Shown here: positions 1 through 6,809 of the stretch, piece by piece
How the letters are laid out: every line of letters starts with the position of its first letter
Numbering within the stretch: position 1 is the stretch's first letter
IMG/VR virus record: IMGVR_UViG_3300006928_000020
Span: 1-38,236 of that record
Direction: 5' to 3' (one strand)
Source of the DNA: a virus
Length of the DNA stretch: 38,236 nt
Notes under the pieces: model-generated
Databases searched by the model: none
What the model was told of the DNA's origin: nothing
Seen by the model: only the letters and a program-made list of their open reading frames with translations
Made by a program: the position numbers and the translations under genes

Positions 1-236
1 CCAAACAACTGAATGCAGATATAGAGCGAGCAAATGCTACCATAAATCTGATTCAAGACGCACCACTTCTCTTAGCAGAATACAAGCGGTTGCGTGAAGC
101 AATCATCACTATTCAACAAGACACGCTCGAGGTAGCGAGTGATTGGTTCGACAGTGATGAGAACGAATGGCGTAGGTTGGAACAGGCACTACGACTTCCA
201 CTCACACCATTGTCATGGGAAGGTGAAGAGGAATGA
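1..236 (+). CDS. Phage accessory protein, C-terminal fragment
   Basis: C-terminal 77 residues of a gene that begins left of the window; codons run from base 3 to a TGA at 234-236. The segment LIQDAPLLLAEYKRL (fragment residues 16-30) resembles the helix that closes many small phage proteins of the 'HTPGPW ... LIAAAPELL' type. Twelve of its 15 residues match the same helix in the complete protein at 5659-6063, so the two look like paralogues. The tail is acidic (WEGEEE). The function of this family is not known to me. It overlaps the next gene by ATGA, so the two are probably translationally coupled. Confidence 0.7.
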   Translation, partial: KQLNADIERANATINLIQDAPLLLAEYKRLREAIITIQQDTLEVASDWFDSDENEWRRLEQALRLPLTPLSWEGEEE

Positions 237-334
237 GTGAAGAATTAGAATTGTATTGTGAATGTGGAATGAAATTGAATCGTTTGTGGGGTGGCCCACT
301 GAAATGTTCAGCCGATTATTGTCCGGTAAGGTGA
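233..334 (+). CDS. Small zinc-ribbon-like protein (33 aa)
   Basis: A 33-residue ORF starting in the ATGA overlap with the preceding gene, with a purine-rich GGTGAAGAGG run just upstream as a plausible ribosome binding site. Four cysteines in a CxC ... C ... C arrangement (YCECG, KCSADYC) suggest it binds one zinc ion. It resembles in size and cysteine layout the 33-residue ORF at 14497-14598. No function can be assigned. The coupled start and the metal-binding pattern argue that it is real; its shortness is the main doubt. Confidence 0.5.
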   Translation: MSEELELYCECGMKLNRLWGGPLKCSADYCPVR

Positions 335-341
335 GATTAGA

Positions 342-626
342 ATGAGTGAGATGATACCTAATAATTACGAAGACCGTGTTGAATATTACATGAACGAATT
401 TAATAAGAGAAATCTAGCAGTGATGCTTTCCCATTTTACAATAGAGAGGGAGGCATTCGTACCATATGAATTAGAAAGATTACAGTATGACATGGCTTGG
501 ACAATACAAGTATGGTCTAATGAGAACTACATGGGAAGACAGTCATGGATGCAACAGATGTGTGAAGTTTATGCTGACCTTGCTAAAGAGGTAGAGGCAC
601 AGTATCATGGGGTTGAAGAAGAATGA
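342..626 (+). CDS. Hypothetical protein (94 aa)
   Basis: Not recognised. The product is 94 residues, rich in aromatic residues and glutamates (for example EDRVEYYMNEFNKRN and AKEVEAQYHGVEEE), predicted mostly helical, with no signal peptide, membrane segment or cysteine motif. It starts seven bases after the previous stop and overlaps the following gene by ATGA. Membership of a tight co-directional run of small genes is the main support for its being coding. Confidence 0.65.
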   Translation: MSEMIPNNYEDRVEYYMNEFNKRNLAVMLSHFTIEREAFVPYELERLQYDMAWTIQVWSNENYMGRQSWMQQMCEVYADLAKEVEAQYHGVEEE

Positions 627-1090
627 ATGAGCCACCAGCGAGAGTGATGGAACATGATGAATACTGCCAGTATGTTTTGAGCGTGCTAAAGAGTCAAGTG
701 TACCCCTACATGAAGAAGGGCGTAGACCCATTCGATACGATGTTGACCATGATGAATCAGATGGCTAGCGAACAGCAAGGCTTGGCTATGAGGATTGCTA
801 TGATGGTAAAGATACTACATCAGGAGTCCATTCTCCCTAAAGGCATGAGCCTTACATACAAGGCAGTAGGTGGTAGTCCGACTGCTTCAGTCAAGCGTGA
901 GTTTGGATTGAAGAAAGGACTATCCAAGAGGAGAACATACGAGACTTTCTCTGCATTGGAAGAGGTGTGTAGACATCTGTTGCAGAGCAGGGTAGAAGTG
1001 TATGAACTGTACGAGTTTTCAGACTACCATCACTGGTGTGATGAGTGTGATGATGGGACGATGAACTACACATGGAGTGAAGAAAAATGA
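623..1090 (+). CDS. Hypothetical protein (155 aa)
   Basis: Not recognised. The N-terminal half contains methionine-rich amphipathic helices (around residues 30-70, MLTMMNQMASEQQG and MRIAMMVKILHQE). The middle is basic (REFGLKKGLSKRR, about residues 92-104), which could contact nucleic acid. The C-terminus holds HHWCDECDDG, a single CxxC that is not a full zinc site by itself. Start and stop are both shared with neighbours through ATGA overlaps, so it belongs to the same translational chain as the genes at 342 and 1087. Confidence 0.65.
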   Translation: MNEPPARVMEHDEYCQYVLSVLKSQVYPYMKKGVDPFDTMLTMMNQMASEQQGLAMRIAMMVKILHQESILPKGMSLTYKAVGGSPTASVKREFGLKKGLSKRRTYETFSALEEVCRHLLQSRVEVYELYEFSDYHHWCDECDDGTMNYTWSEEK

Positions 1091-1413
1091 TACGAGATAG
1101 ATACAACAAGAAGAACGATGACAGATACCTACCTTTCAAAGAGGAACATAGGATTAGAAACAAGTCCAAGTGGAGTAAGAAGGACAAGGCAAAGATAGAC
1201 AAGTGGGGTAAGGATTCGCATTTGAAATACGACTATCTGATGAAACAACAGAAAGCCAAAGCAGACATCACTCGTATCATTAGACAGTTAGCATTGTATG
1301 GTAAGAACGATGAACTAGAGAGGGAATTAACAGAGGCACACATGATTGCTTGGCCTAAAGACACAAGAGCATATGAAAAGATGAAAGAAGAATACACAGT
1401 AAGGAGTAGATAA
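1087..1413 (+). CDS. Basic hypothetical protein (108 aa)
   Basis: Not recognised. It is strongly basic and hydrophilic, with many lysines and arginines in the first 60 residues (for example NKSKWSKKDKAKIDKWGKD), then a helical segment (TRIIRQLALYGKNDELERELTEAH). The charge suggests nucleic-acid binding but no fold is evident. It is the last gene of the first unit and is followed after 19 bases by the promoter at 1433. Confidence 0.65.
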   Translation: MIRDRYNKKNDDRYLPFKEEHRIRNKSKWSKKDKAKIDKWGKDSHLKYDYLMKQQKAKADITRIIRQLALYGKNDELERELTEAHMIAWPKDTRAYEKMKEEYTVRSR

Positions 1414-1432
1414 CATGAATCACGCTCGCTTG

Positions 1433-1449
1433 TTGACTATATAAACTGG
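1433..1449 (+). promoter_or_regulatory. Conserved TATA-box promoter, copy 1
   Basis: TTGACTATATAAACTGG, the first of nine identical 17-base copies. The TATA box TATATAAA is at 1438-1445. In-frame ATGs lie 26 (1464) and 29 (1467) bases after its first T, so the helicase mRNA is probably leaderless or nearly so. Confidence 0.85.
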
Positions 1450-1466
1450 AGATGATAGGTGATATG

Positions 1467-4058
1467 ATGACTGATATTGAACAATACTTACCAAGCAGAG
1501 AGGACTTACACAAACTGGTCAAGGCTTTCTGCTCTGTACATGTGGAGAATGAACTGGATGGAATCGGGCCGAACAAGCCTGATGCACCATTCTTCGAGAG
1601 TGTGGCAAACAACCCACACTTGTCCTTCTCCGTGTACGTAGAGATAGCAAGGAGATTTGAGAAGTACACCAAGACTCAACTTCCTACGATAGCACACATA
1701 GCAGGGTACTCTCAAGATGAGGACTGGAACAAAGCACTCACTGCTATCAGAGAACAGGGCGAGGCTTACGATGAGGTACTCAGCGAGGGTGGTGAATGGA
1801 TGCGAGCCAATGTAAAACTGGAGAACTTCCATACGATGACCAACAATGGGTACAAGTCAATCATAAAGCACCTCATCATGATAGGGTATCTACCTGAAGA
1901 TGCTTGGTGGGAAGCACATGGGTGGATATCTCAACTCAAGCACATGTATGAGCAGAGGCTAGTCAAGGTCGAGGAGTATGATGATGTGTGGTTCAGCAAG
2001 AACGACCCTGCTCGTAGATATCCCAAGAAGACAACACGAGTTGCATTGGATTGGGGCAAGAGAGATACTGAGTTGTACAAGGCTCTGAAAGAGGTACTAC
2101 CCTTTCCTACATTCAAGTATGATGGTACACGCATGTCAATAGCCAAAGACAAAAACGCTTTACTGAAAGCCTGTGATGTATTAGATGACCATGACTACAT
2201 CAACAATGAGGTGAAGGAGTACGCTTACACCATCAGTGAGGTTGTCATTCAGAAGAGCACTGGTTTCGCTGTGTCATTAGAAGCAGATGGTGTCATGCTA
2301 CGTATTCCTCACAACGACTTAGACACTCGGTATAAAATCAAGAATCTAAGCACACGCAGATGGGATTCCGATGCTAAGGCATGGGTGATACCGCTGGGTG
2401 AGGCAACCAAGTTGATACAGTTGCTAGGTAAGGAACATTCTCTGTCGAAGACGATGAATGCTCATGAGGAAATCAGAACATACCTACAAAAGAAGGCAGA
2501 GAGAATAGCAATCAGTGGTGCGTCTACCCTATCCAATGAAGAGATAGTGAAACAGATGAAGGAGAGGCTGAAGGATAGATTCCCCGCAGGTAAGGAACTG
2601 TTTCCATTCCAATTCGTGGGAGTTCACTTCGGTATATTAGCAGGTGGACGTTTCCTTATCGGTGATGACATGGGTGTAGGTAAGACTATCCAAGCCTTAG
2701 CCTATGCAGCCTTGCATGAAGAACAGTGGCCAGTAGTGGTGGTATGCCCTGCTAACGTTAAATACAATTGGGCTAAGGAGATACGCTCTTGGCTACCATC
2801 ATCAACACTTCAAGTAGTCGAGGGTCGTAAGTATGAGTTCGATGACTCTGACTTTACAGTCATCAACTATGACCTTATGGCATACTGCGAGGAACAGTTG
2901 CTTGACATGGAGGCTGGCATAGTTATCTTCGATGAGTCTCACTACCTGAAGAACAAGGGTACTAAGAAGAAACCAGTGAAGAGAACAATTGCATCCATGA
3001 ACGTAGCGGAAGATGCTGAGTCTGTACTATGCCTATCAGGTACTCCAATTACAAACAGACCAGTCGAACTATTCACCACGCTTGAGATGATAAGACCATC
3101 AGAGTATAAGGGTCAGTACTGGCAGTACGTGAAAAGATATTGTGCGGGACACAACACAGGATTTGGATGGGATGTAAATGGTGCATCTAACATACCTGAA
3201 TTGCATGAGAAACTTAGAGACGTGATGATTCGAAGGCTCAAGGAAGAGGTGCTACCTGAGTTACCTGACAAGATGAGGCAGTTCATACCTGCCGTAGTAT
3301 CTACCAGTGATTTGGCTGAGTATCGTCAGGTACATAGGTCTCTCACTAGGGAGTATGATAGCATGCAATCAAGAGGTAGCGTACCTGCTGGATTTGTATT
3401 GAACATGCTGACACAGTTAAGGCATGCTGCTGGAAGACTCAAGGTTACACCCACTGTACAGTGGATAAGCGAATACAAATCACAGAAGCCGGACACACCG
3501 CTCGTGGTGTTCTACCATCACAAGGACGTGGGTGCTTCCCTGCTTGAGATGATGGGTGACGTGAAGGGACTCAACGCCAAGAAGTGGCGAGTGATAAGCG
3601 GTGATACCCCTGCACAGAAGAGAACTAAGTATGTAGAGCAGTTCCAAATGGGAATGCTTGATGGGTTGCTATGTTCGACTGGTGCAGCAAGAGAAGGTAT
3701 CACACTCACTGCTGCTGATACAGTTGTCTTCGTAGAGAGGGAGTGGGTGCCCGGTTGGGAAGAGCAAGCGGAAGATAGGATATTGAGAATTGGTGCAGAG
3801 GGTAAAGATACCGTTTGGGCTACGTATCTATCTGTCGTTGGAACTATTGACGAGCATTTTGATAGAGTCATAGAGAGTAAAAGACAGGTAGTTAGTGGCG
3901 TGCTTGATGGCAAACAGAACGATGTTGAGCGTGCTAACATAGCCAATGAACTGCTCAAGAGTATGATTGCAGCAGGTGATTTACCTGCTAACATGATGTC
4001 GTTGGTTGATGGTAGCAAGAAGGCACAACCTAAGAAACATATAGACGAAGAAGAGTGA
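1467..4058 (+). CDS. SNF2-family (SMARCAL1/HARP-like) helicase
   Basis: A superfamily 2 ATPase of the SNF2 type, expected to translocate on DNA and remodel or anneal branched intermediates during viral replication or repair. Counting from an upstream ATG at 1452, Walker A is GDDMGVGKT (residues 404-412), the DEAH-type box is DESH (494-497), motif III is LCLSGTP, and motif VI is QAEDRILRIG, beginning at Q772 and including D775 and R776. A stretch near residues 296-325 (RRWDSDAKAWVIPLGEATKL) resembles the HARP segment in front of the motor in SMARCAL1-type annealing helicases. The first 280 residues are unfamiliar. I prefer the ATG at 1467 because the promoter places the RNA start at about 1464-1466; 1464 is equally possible. 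Confidence 0.9.
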   Translation: MTDIEQYLPSREDLHKLVKAFCSVHVENELDGIGPNKPDAPFFESVANNPHLSFSVYVEIARRFEKYTKTQLPTIAHIAGYSQDEDWNKALTAIREQGEAYDEVLSEGGEWMRANVKLENFHTMTNNGYKSIIKHLIMIGYLPEDAWWEAHGWISQLKHMYEQRLVKVEEYDDVWFSKNDPARRYPKKTTRVALDWGKRDTELYKALKEVLPFPTFKYDGTRMSIAKDKNALLKACDVLDDHDYINNEVKEYAYTISEVVIQKSTGFAVSLEADGVMLRIPHNDLDTRYKIKNLSTRRWDSDAKAWVIPLGEATKLIQLLGKEHSLSKTMNAHEEIRTYLQKKAERIAISGASTLSNEEIVKQMKERLKDRFPAGKELFPFQFVGVHFGILAGGRFLIGDDMGVGKTIQALAYAALHEEQWPVVVVCPANVKYNWAKEIRSWLPSSTLQVVEGRKYEFDDSDFTVINYDLMAYCEEQLLDMEAGIVIFDESHYLKNKGTKKKPVKRTIASMNVAEDAESVLCLSGTPITNRPVELFTTLEMIRPSEYKGQYWQYVKRYCAGHNTGFGWDVNGASNIPELHEKLRDVMIRRLKEEVLPELPDKMRQFIPAVVSTSDLAEYRQVHRSLTREYDSMQSRGSVPAGFVLNMLTQLRHAAGRLKVTPTVQWISEYKSQKPDTPLVVFYHHKDVGASLLEMMGDVKGLNAKKWRVISGDTPAQKRTKYVEQFQMGMLDGLLCSTGAAREGITLTAADTVVFVEREWVPGWEEQAEDRILRIGAEGKDTVWATYLSVVGTIDEHFDRVIESKRQVVSGVLDGKQNDVERANIANELLKSMIAAGDLPANMMSLVDGSKKAQPKKHIDEEE

Positions 4059-4183
4059 GTGCCATTCGCACCCACGCCTTGCTTATTGTAGTAGTGCGTA
4101 TGCTCGATGTTGATATCGCATGCGTGGAAACATGATAGTCTCTTTGATAGCATACACGCGTAATAGATTTTGGTTTTAAAACC
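4059..4183 (+). other. Non-coding, hairpin-rich intergenic region
   Basis: No credible ORF. It holds inverted repeats: CCACGC (4072-4077) with GCGTGG (4122-4127), enclosing TGCG (4095-4098) with CGCA (4117-4120). An alternative pairing joins GCGTATGCT (4096-4104) to AGCATAC-AC-GC further right. A T-rich run (ATTTTGGTTTT, 4168-4178) could serve as an archaeal terminator for the helicase mRNA. It ends in a perfect 12-bp palindrome, GGTTTTAAAACC (4172-4183), directly against the next promoter. The role of the palindrome is unknown; it sits where a BRE or an operator would be. Confidence 0.5.
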
Positions 4184-4200
4184 TTGACTATATAAACTGG
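4184..4200 (+). promoter_or_regulatory. Conserved TATA-box promoter, copy 2
   Basis: TTGACTATATAAACTGG followed by AATAGA, as in four other copies. TATATAAA is at 4189-4196 and the ATG at 4217 is exactly 28 bases after its first T, predicting a leaderless transcript. A 12-bp palindrome abuts it upstream. Confidence 0.88.
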
Positions 4201-4216
4201 AATAGATAATAGTATT

Positions 4217-4390
4217 ATGAAACCGAGAAGACAATGGATTAACTTCGCCAAGTATAGCAGCCCTCCCATAGGTAAGGGGCGTATCTTACACTGCGAGATA
4301 CAAGATAATCTTATCAGGATGGATATGACGCTTGATGGTGTGAGATTTATAGGTACACTGTTTCAATACAAAGGGGATGAGGAAGAATGA
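4217..4390 (+). CDS. Hypothetical protein (57 aa)
   Basis: A 57-residue ORF placed exactly at the leaderless start position of the promoter at 4184, which is the strongest support for it. The sequence begins MKPRRQWINFAKYSS and continues with alternating hydrophobic residues (GRILHCEIQDNLIRMDMTLDGVRFIGTLFQY) that read like a small beta-barrel or sheet. It is not recognised. The stop overlaps the next start by ATGA, so the two following small genes are probably co-translated. Confidence 0.65.
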   Translation: MKPRRQWINFAKYSSPPIGKGRILHCEIQDNLIRMDMTLDGVRFIGTLFQYKGDEEE

Positions 4391-4608
4391 ACGAATGGGA
4401 GGACTACTATACTTTCGACGAACGTATGAGGCTAGAGCATGAGTTTGAGTTTAATCTCTATGCAACTATACTAGACATGATACAGAATGGAGACATCGTG
4501 GAGGACTTCGAGAATCCACAGGTACGTGATAGAATACTCAGAATGAAGAAATTTATTTCTAACTCATACGATAAACTGGAGGTGTTGTTAAATGGCAACC
4601 AACAGTAA
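4387..4608 (+). CDS. Hypothetical protein (73 aa)
   Basis: Not recognised. A small acidic, largely helical protein (EDYYTFDERMRLEHEFEFNL ... ATILDMIQNGDIVEDF) without cysteines or membrane segments. It is coupled to the preceding gene by ATGA and overlaps the following gene by 17 bases. The following gene's ribosome binding site lies inside its last codons. Confidence 0.6.
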   Translation: MNEWEDYYTFDERMRLEHEFEFNLYATILDMIQNGDIVEDFENPQVRDRILRMKKFISNSYDKLEVLLNGNQQ

Positions 4609-4792
4609 GTTCTACACAGTGGTGATGAGATACGCTACTGACTCAGATGAGCCTTGTAGCCCTCCACCACACATAATGGAGAGAATAGCAATGGCCGCAA
4701 GTGCAATGCACGCTGAAGGCTTTGCTTTGGATGTAGTATACGGAGAGATGGATGGAAACCTCTTCAATCAGATAGAAAAGGAGTTGAATTAA
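4592..4792 (+). CDS. Hypothetical protein (66 aa)
   Basis: Not recognised. It has a strong Shine-Dalgarno GGAGGTG at 4578-4584, seven bases before the ATG, which supports this start although it overlaps the upstream gene. The product has a short N-terminal strand (KFYTVVMRYATD), a proline-rich turn (EPCSPPPHIMER) and helices (RIAMAASAMHAEGFALDVVYGEM), suggesting a compact alpha/beta domain. Confidence 0.65.
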   Translation: MATNSKFYTVVMRYATDSDEPCSPPPHIMERIAMAASAMHAEGFALDVVYGEMDGNLFNQIEKELN

Positions 4793-4793
4793 G

Positions 4794-5366
4794 ATGAATA
4801 AATACATAGATGCAGATGAGCAAGAATATATAGAAGAGACCAGTGAAGACGGATATGGTTATAGAAACCTGAAGTTGTTCCGTAAGGAAGGTAATAACAA
4901 ATTCAACGACCTCTACATCCACATATGTAGGACTGGTAAACTAGAACAGTACTACACCCAGTACAACGAGGGGATAGTCTACCACTCAGGTGGTATGAAT
5001 CACTTCCAGTACTTCGTCAAGAACGTCGCTAAGAAAGCAGATGACGCTACTGAGAAGGCATTTGCTGCTGCTCATGAGGCCATGCAGACTGGCTTTTGGC
5101 ATTCAGTGCATGTAGAGCATCACGAAGAGCCTAGACCACTCTTTCAGAGATACACTACGTTCGGTGTGGACATGAATCTATCGAACAATAAGAAGACATG
5201 GTACGGAGGTATCCCCAAGGGGAGTGAGTTTTGGGATGCTTGGAAGTCTGACAAGTCCTCCATCAAAGAGAAGGGATACTGGGTCAAGAAGATGAATTAC
5301 GAATGGATGCTCTTCAGGAAGGCTATCGTCGTTAAAAGCATGAAGGATATATTGGAGTTGGCATGA
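4794..5366 (+). CDS. Hypothetical protein (190 aa)
   Basis: Not recognised. It starts two bases after the previous stop. The protein is soluble, with a tyrosine-rich first half (DGYGYRNLKLF, LEQYYTQYNEGIVYHSGG), an alanine-rich helix (AKKADDATEKAFAAAHEAMQTG, about residues 80-101), a histidine cluster (HSVHVEHHEE), and a basic, aromatic C-terminal third. The histidines could bind a metal, but no known catalytic motif is present. Confidence 0.7.
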   Translation: MNKYIDADEQEYIEETSEDGYGYRNLKLFRKEGNNKFNDLYIHICRTGKLEQYYTQYNEGIVYHSGGMNHFQYFVKNVAKKADDATEKAFAAAHEAMQTGFWHSVHVEHHEEPRPLFQRYTTFGVDMNLSNNKKTWYGGIPKGSEFWDAWKSDKSSIKEKGYWVKKMNYEWMLFRKAIVVKSMKDILELA

Positions 5367-5495
5367 ATGAGTATGAAACACGGAAAGTATCAGAGATATG
5401 AAGGTGCAATCGAGAGGAAACTAGACAGGTTAATCGAGTTGCTTGAGAGACAAGACAAGTTATTGCATTGGTTACATGAGGATGATGAAGAATGA
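5367..5495 (+). CDS. Small coiled-coil protein (42 aa)
   Basis: A 42-residue ORF starting at the ATG next to the previous stop and ending in an ATGA overlap with the next gene. After a basic start (MSMKHGKYQRYEG) it forms one amphipathic helix (AIERKLDRLIELLERQDKLL) with heptad-like leucines, then an acidic tail. It is too short to classify. The coupled position and clean helical pattern make it likely to be translated. Confidence 0.5.
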   Translation: MSMKHGKYQRYEGAIERKLDRLIELLERQDKLLHWLHEDDEE

Positions 5496-5662
5496 TTGAT
5501 AAGAAACACTTTGATAGTTTGAAACTGATTCAAACTGAATTGCGGGTAGCAATTTGGAAACATGAAAAGAACGATGCACCGGTAGTTATAATCAATGAGA
5601 TGGAAGAAGCATTGGAACATATTTCGAAAGGCATAGACATATTGGAATGGGATGAAGAATGA
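5492..5662 (+). CDS. Hypothetical protein (56 aa)
   Basis: A 56-residue ORF that shares ATGA junctions with both neighbours. It is helical and charged (SLKLIQTELRVAIWKHEK, then INEMEEALEHISKGIDILEW). Not recognised. Both overlaps lie inside an unbroken chain of small genes, which is the main evidence that it is real. Confidence 0.5.
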   Translation: MIDKKHFDSLKLIQTELRVAIWKHEKNDAPVVIINEMEEALEHISKGIDILEWDEE

Positions 5663-6063
5663 TTGACACAGACGTATACAATGGACACACAGAAGGGCCG
5701 TGGCATTTTTGCCTACCCTACAATGCTGAAACAGACACCTACGAAGGTGACTCACCATTGATAGGTGGTGGAGATAGGGTGAATGGGCCAGTTATTTTGA
5801 GCCAATATCAATTTGCCAAGAATATATATGCTAGACGTGCTGATATGGCACTCATAGAAGACGCACCAAAACTTCTAGCCGAAGTCAAGCGGTTGAGTGG
5901 ACTACTTGATGAGATAGATGATGTAATATATTACCATGATAAAAAAGCGGGTCAAGTTTTACCCGTTGAGAAACCTAACCTTGAACTCTTACGAGATATA
6001 ATGATGTCTTATGCTGATGAAGCGTGCCAAATTAGAGGCGATGAAGGCGGGTGGATTGAATGA
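5659..6063 (+). CDS. Phage accessory protein of the HTPGPW/LIAAAP type
   Basis: The N-terminus contains HTEGPWHFCLPY (residues 10-21), close to the HTPGPW motif that opens many small phage proteins, and the middle contains RRADMALIEDAPKLLAEVKRL, close to their closing helix ANARLIAAAPELLEAL. The order and spacing fit that widespread family, whose biochemical role is unknown. The last 50 residues are specific to this protein. It looks paralogous to the fragment at the left edge of the window (12 of 15 residues shared in the helix). Confidence 0.65.
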   Translation: MIDTDVYNGHTEGPWHFCLPYNAETDTYEGDSPLIGGGDRVNGPVILSQYQFAKNIYARRADMALIEDAPKLLAEVKRLSGLLDEIDDVIYYHDKKAGQVLPVEKPNLELLRDIMMSYADEACQIRGDEGGWIE

Positions 6064-6467
6064 TTGACTTGAGTGAAAATACTGTGTATGAATTACGCAT
6101 TTGGTGGAAAACAAAGGTAATCGATACTATGCATGATATAAATGAATTACTCACCATCAAACAGTACCCTGATTCCTTTGAAAAGTTTGATGATAAAGAC
6201 AGGGCGTTAAAAGCATACCACAAAGTAGATTGTGCATACAAAATACTCATGGAGTATGGTGGTGAAGATGGTGATGTGCTATTGGAATATAGTAAGAAGG
6301 AACGTAGTTGCTTACAGACAGGAAGAATGATTTTTCAATGTACACACTGCGGCTCTACTGATTTAGAGTTCAAGATGTGGGTGAATCAGGACATGACGAT
6401 TACAGATGACTGCGAGGAACATCCCTATTGTAATGTATGTGAAGAAGAAACGAGAGTGAAAGTATGA
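6060..6467 (+). CDS. Hypothetical protein with C-terminal zinc ribbon (135 aa)
   Basis: The first 90 residues are helical and unrecognised. The last 45 form a zinc ribbon: CTHC (C94, C97) and CNVC (C124, C127), with a further Cys and His between (DDCEEH). Such ribbons in viral early proteins usually serve nucleic-acid or protein binding, but nothing here specifies which. It is coupled by ATGA to both neighbours. Confidence 0.65.
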   Translation: MIDLSENTVYELRIWWKTKVIDTMHDINELLTIKQYPDSFEKFDDKDRALKAYHKVDCAYKILMEYGGEDGDVLLEYSKKERSCLQTGRMIFQCTHCGSTDLEFKMWVNQDMTITDDCEEHPYCNVCEEETRVKV

Positions 6468-6754
6468 GTGAAGATATATTTGGATTTGAGACAGGAACGA
6501 CAGACGGCAGTGGTGTAGTTGACATGGGTGATGGGCTTTACGTCCCGACTCAGGACTTCAAAACCATACGACTACCTGAGCAATATGGTGGTCAATGGGC
6601 TGCTGTGATAGATAAAGGACATTGCGAACTCGCTGGCACACTAGGTATCATGTATATCTTGAATGCTGATGTGTCAGTGTTCTCGACTGATGGACAGCAG
6701 ATGTGGATACCTACATGGCAGGTAAAGAAGTACTTCACGGAGGGCGAGGAATGA
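6464..6754 (+). CDS. Hypothetical protein (96 aa)
   Basis: Not recognised. A short acidic leader (MSEDIFGFETGTTDGSG) is followed by a mainly beta pattern (KTIRLPEQYGGQWAAVIDK, LAGTLGIMYILNADVSVFS) that reads like a small barrel. The stop lies three bases before the promoter at 6758, so it closes its transcription unit. Confidence 0.65.
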   Translation: MSEDIFGFETGTTDGSGVVDMGDGLYVPTQDFKTIRLPEQYGGQWAAVIDKGHCELAGTLGIMYILNADVSVFSTDGQQMWIPTWQVKKYFTEGEE

Positions 6755-6757
6755 AAC

Positions 6758-6774
6758 TTGACTATATAAACTGG
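6758..6774 (+). promoter_or_regulatory. Conserved TATA-box promoter, copy 3
   Basis: TTGACTATATAAACTGG plus AATAGA; TATATAAA at 6763-6770. An ATG 26 bases after its first T (6789) opens only a four-codon ORF (MELW, stop). The real gene starts at 6810 behind GGTGAG (6799-6804), so this transcript has a leader of about 20 bases. Confidence 0.87.
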
Positions 6775-6809
6775 AATAGAGAACAACAATGGAATTATGG
6801 TGAGATAAT

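Noticed and set aside
3518-4234. 238-codon open frame on the minus strand
   Set aside because: It lies opposite the helicase C-terminus and the intergenic region; low-complexity serine/leucine composition and no motif. The plus-strand helicase explains the sequence.
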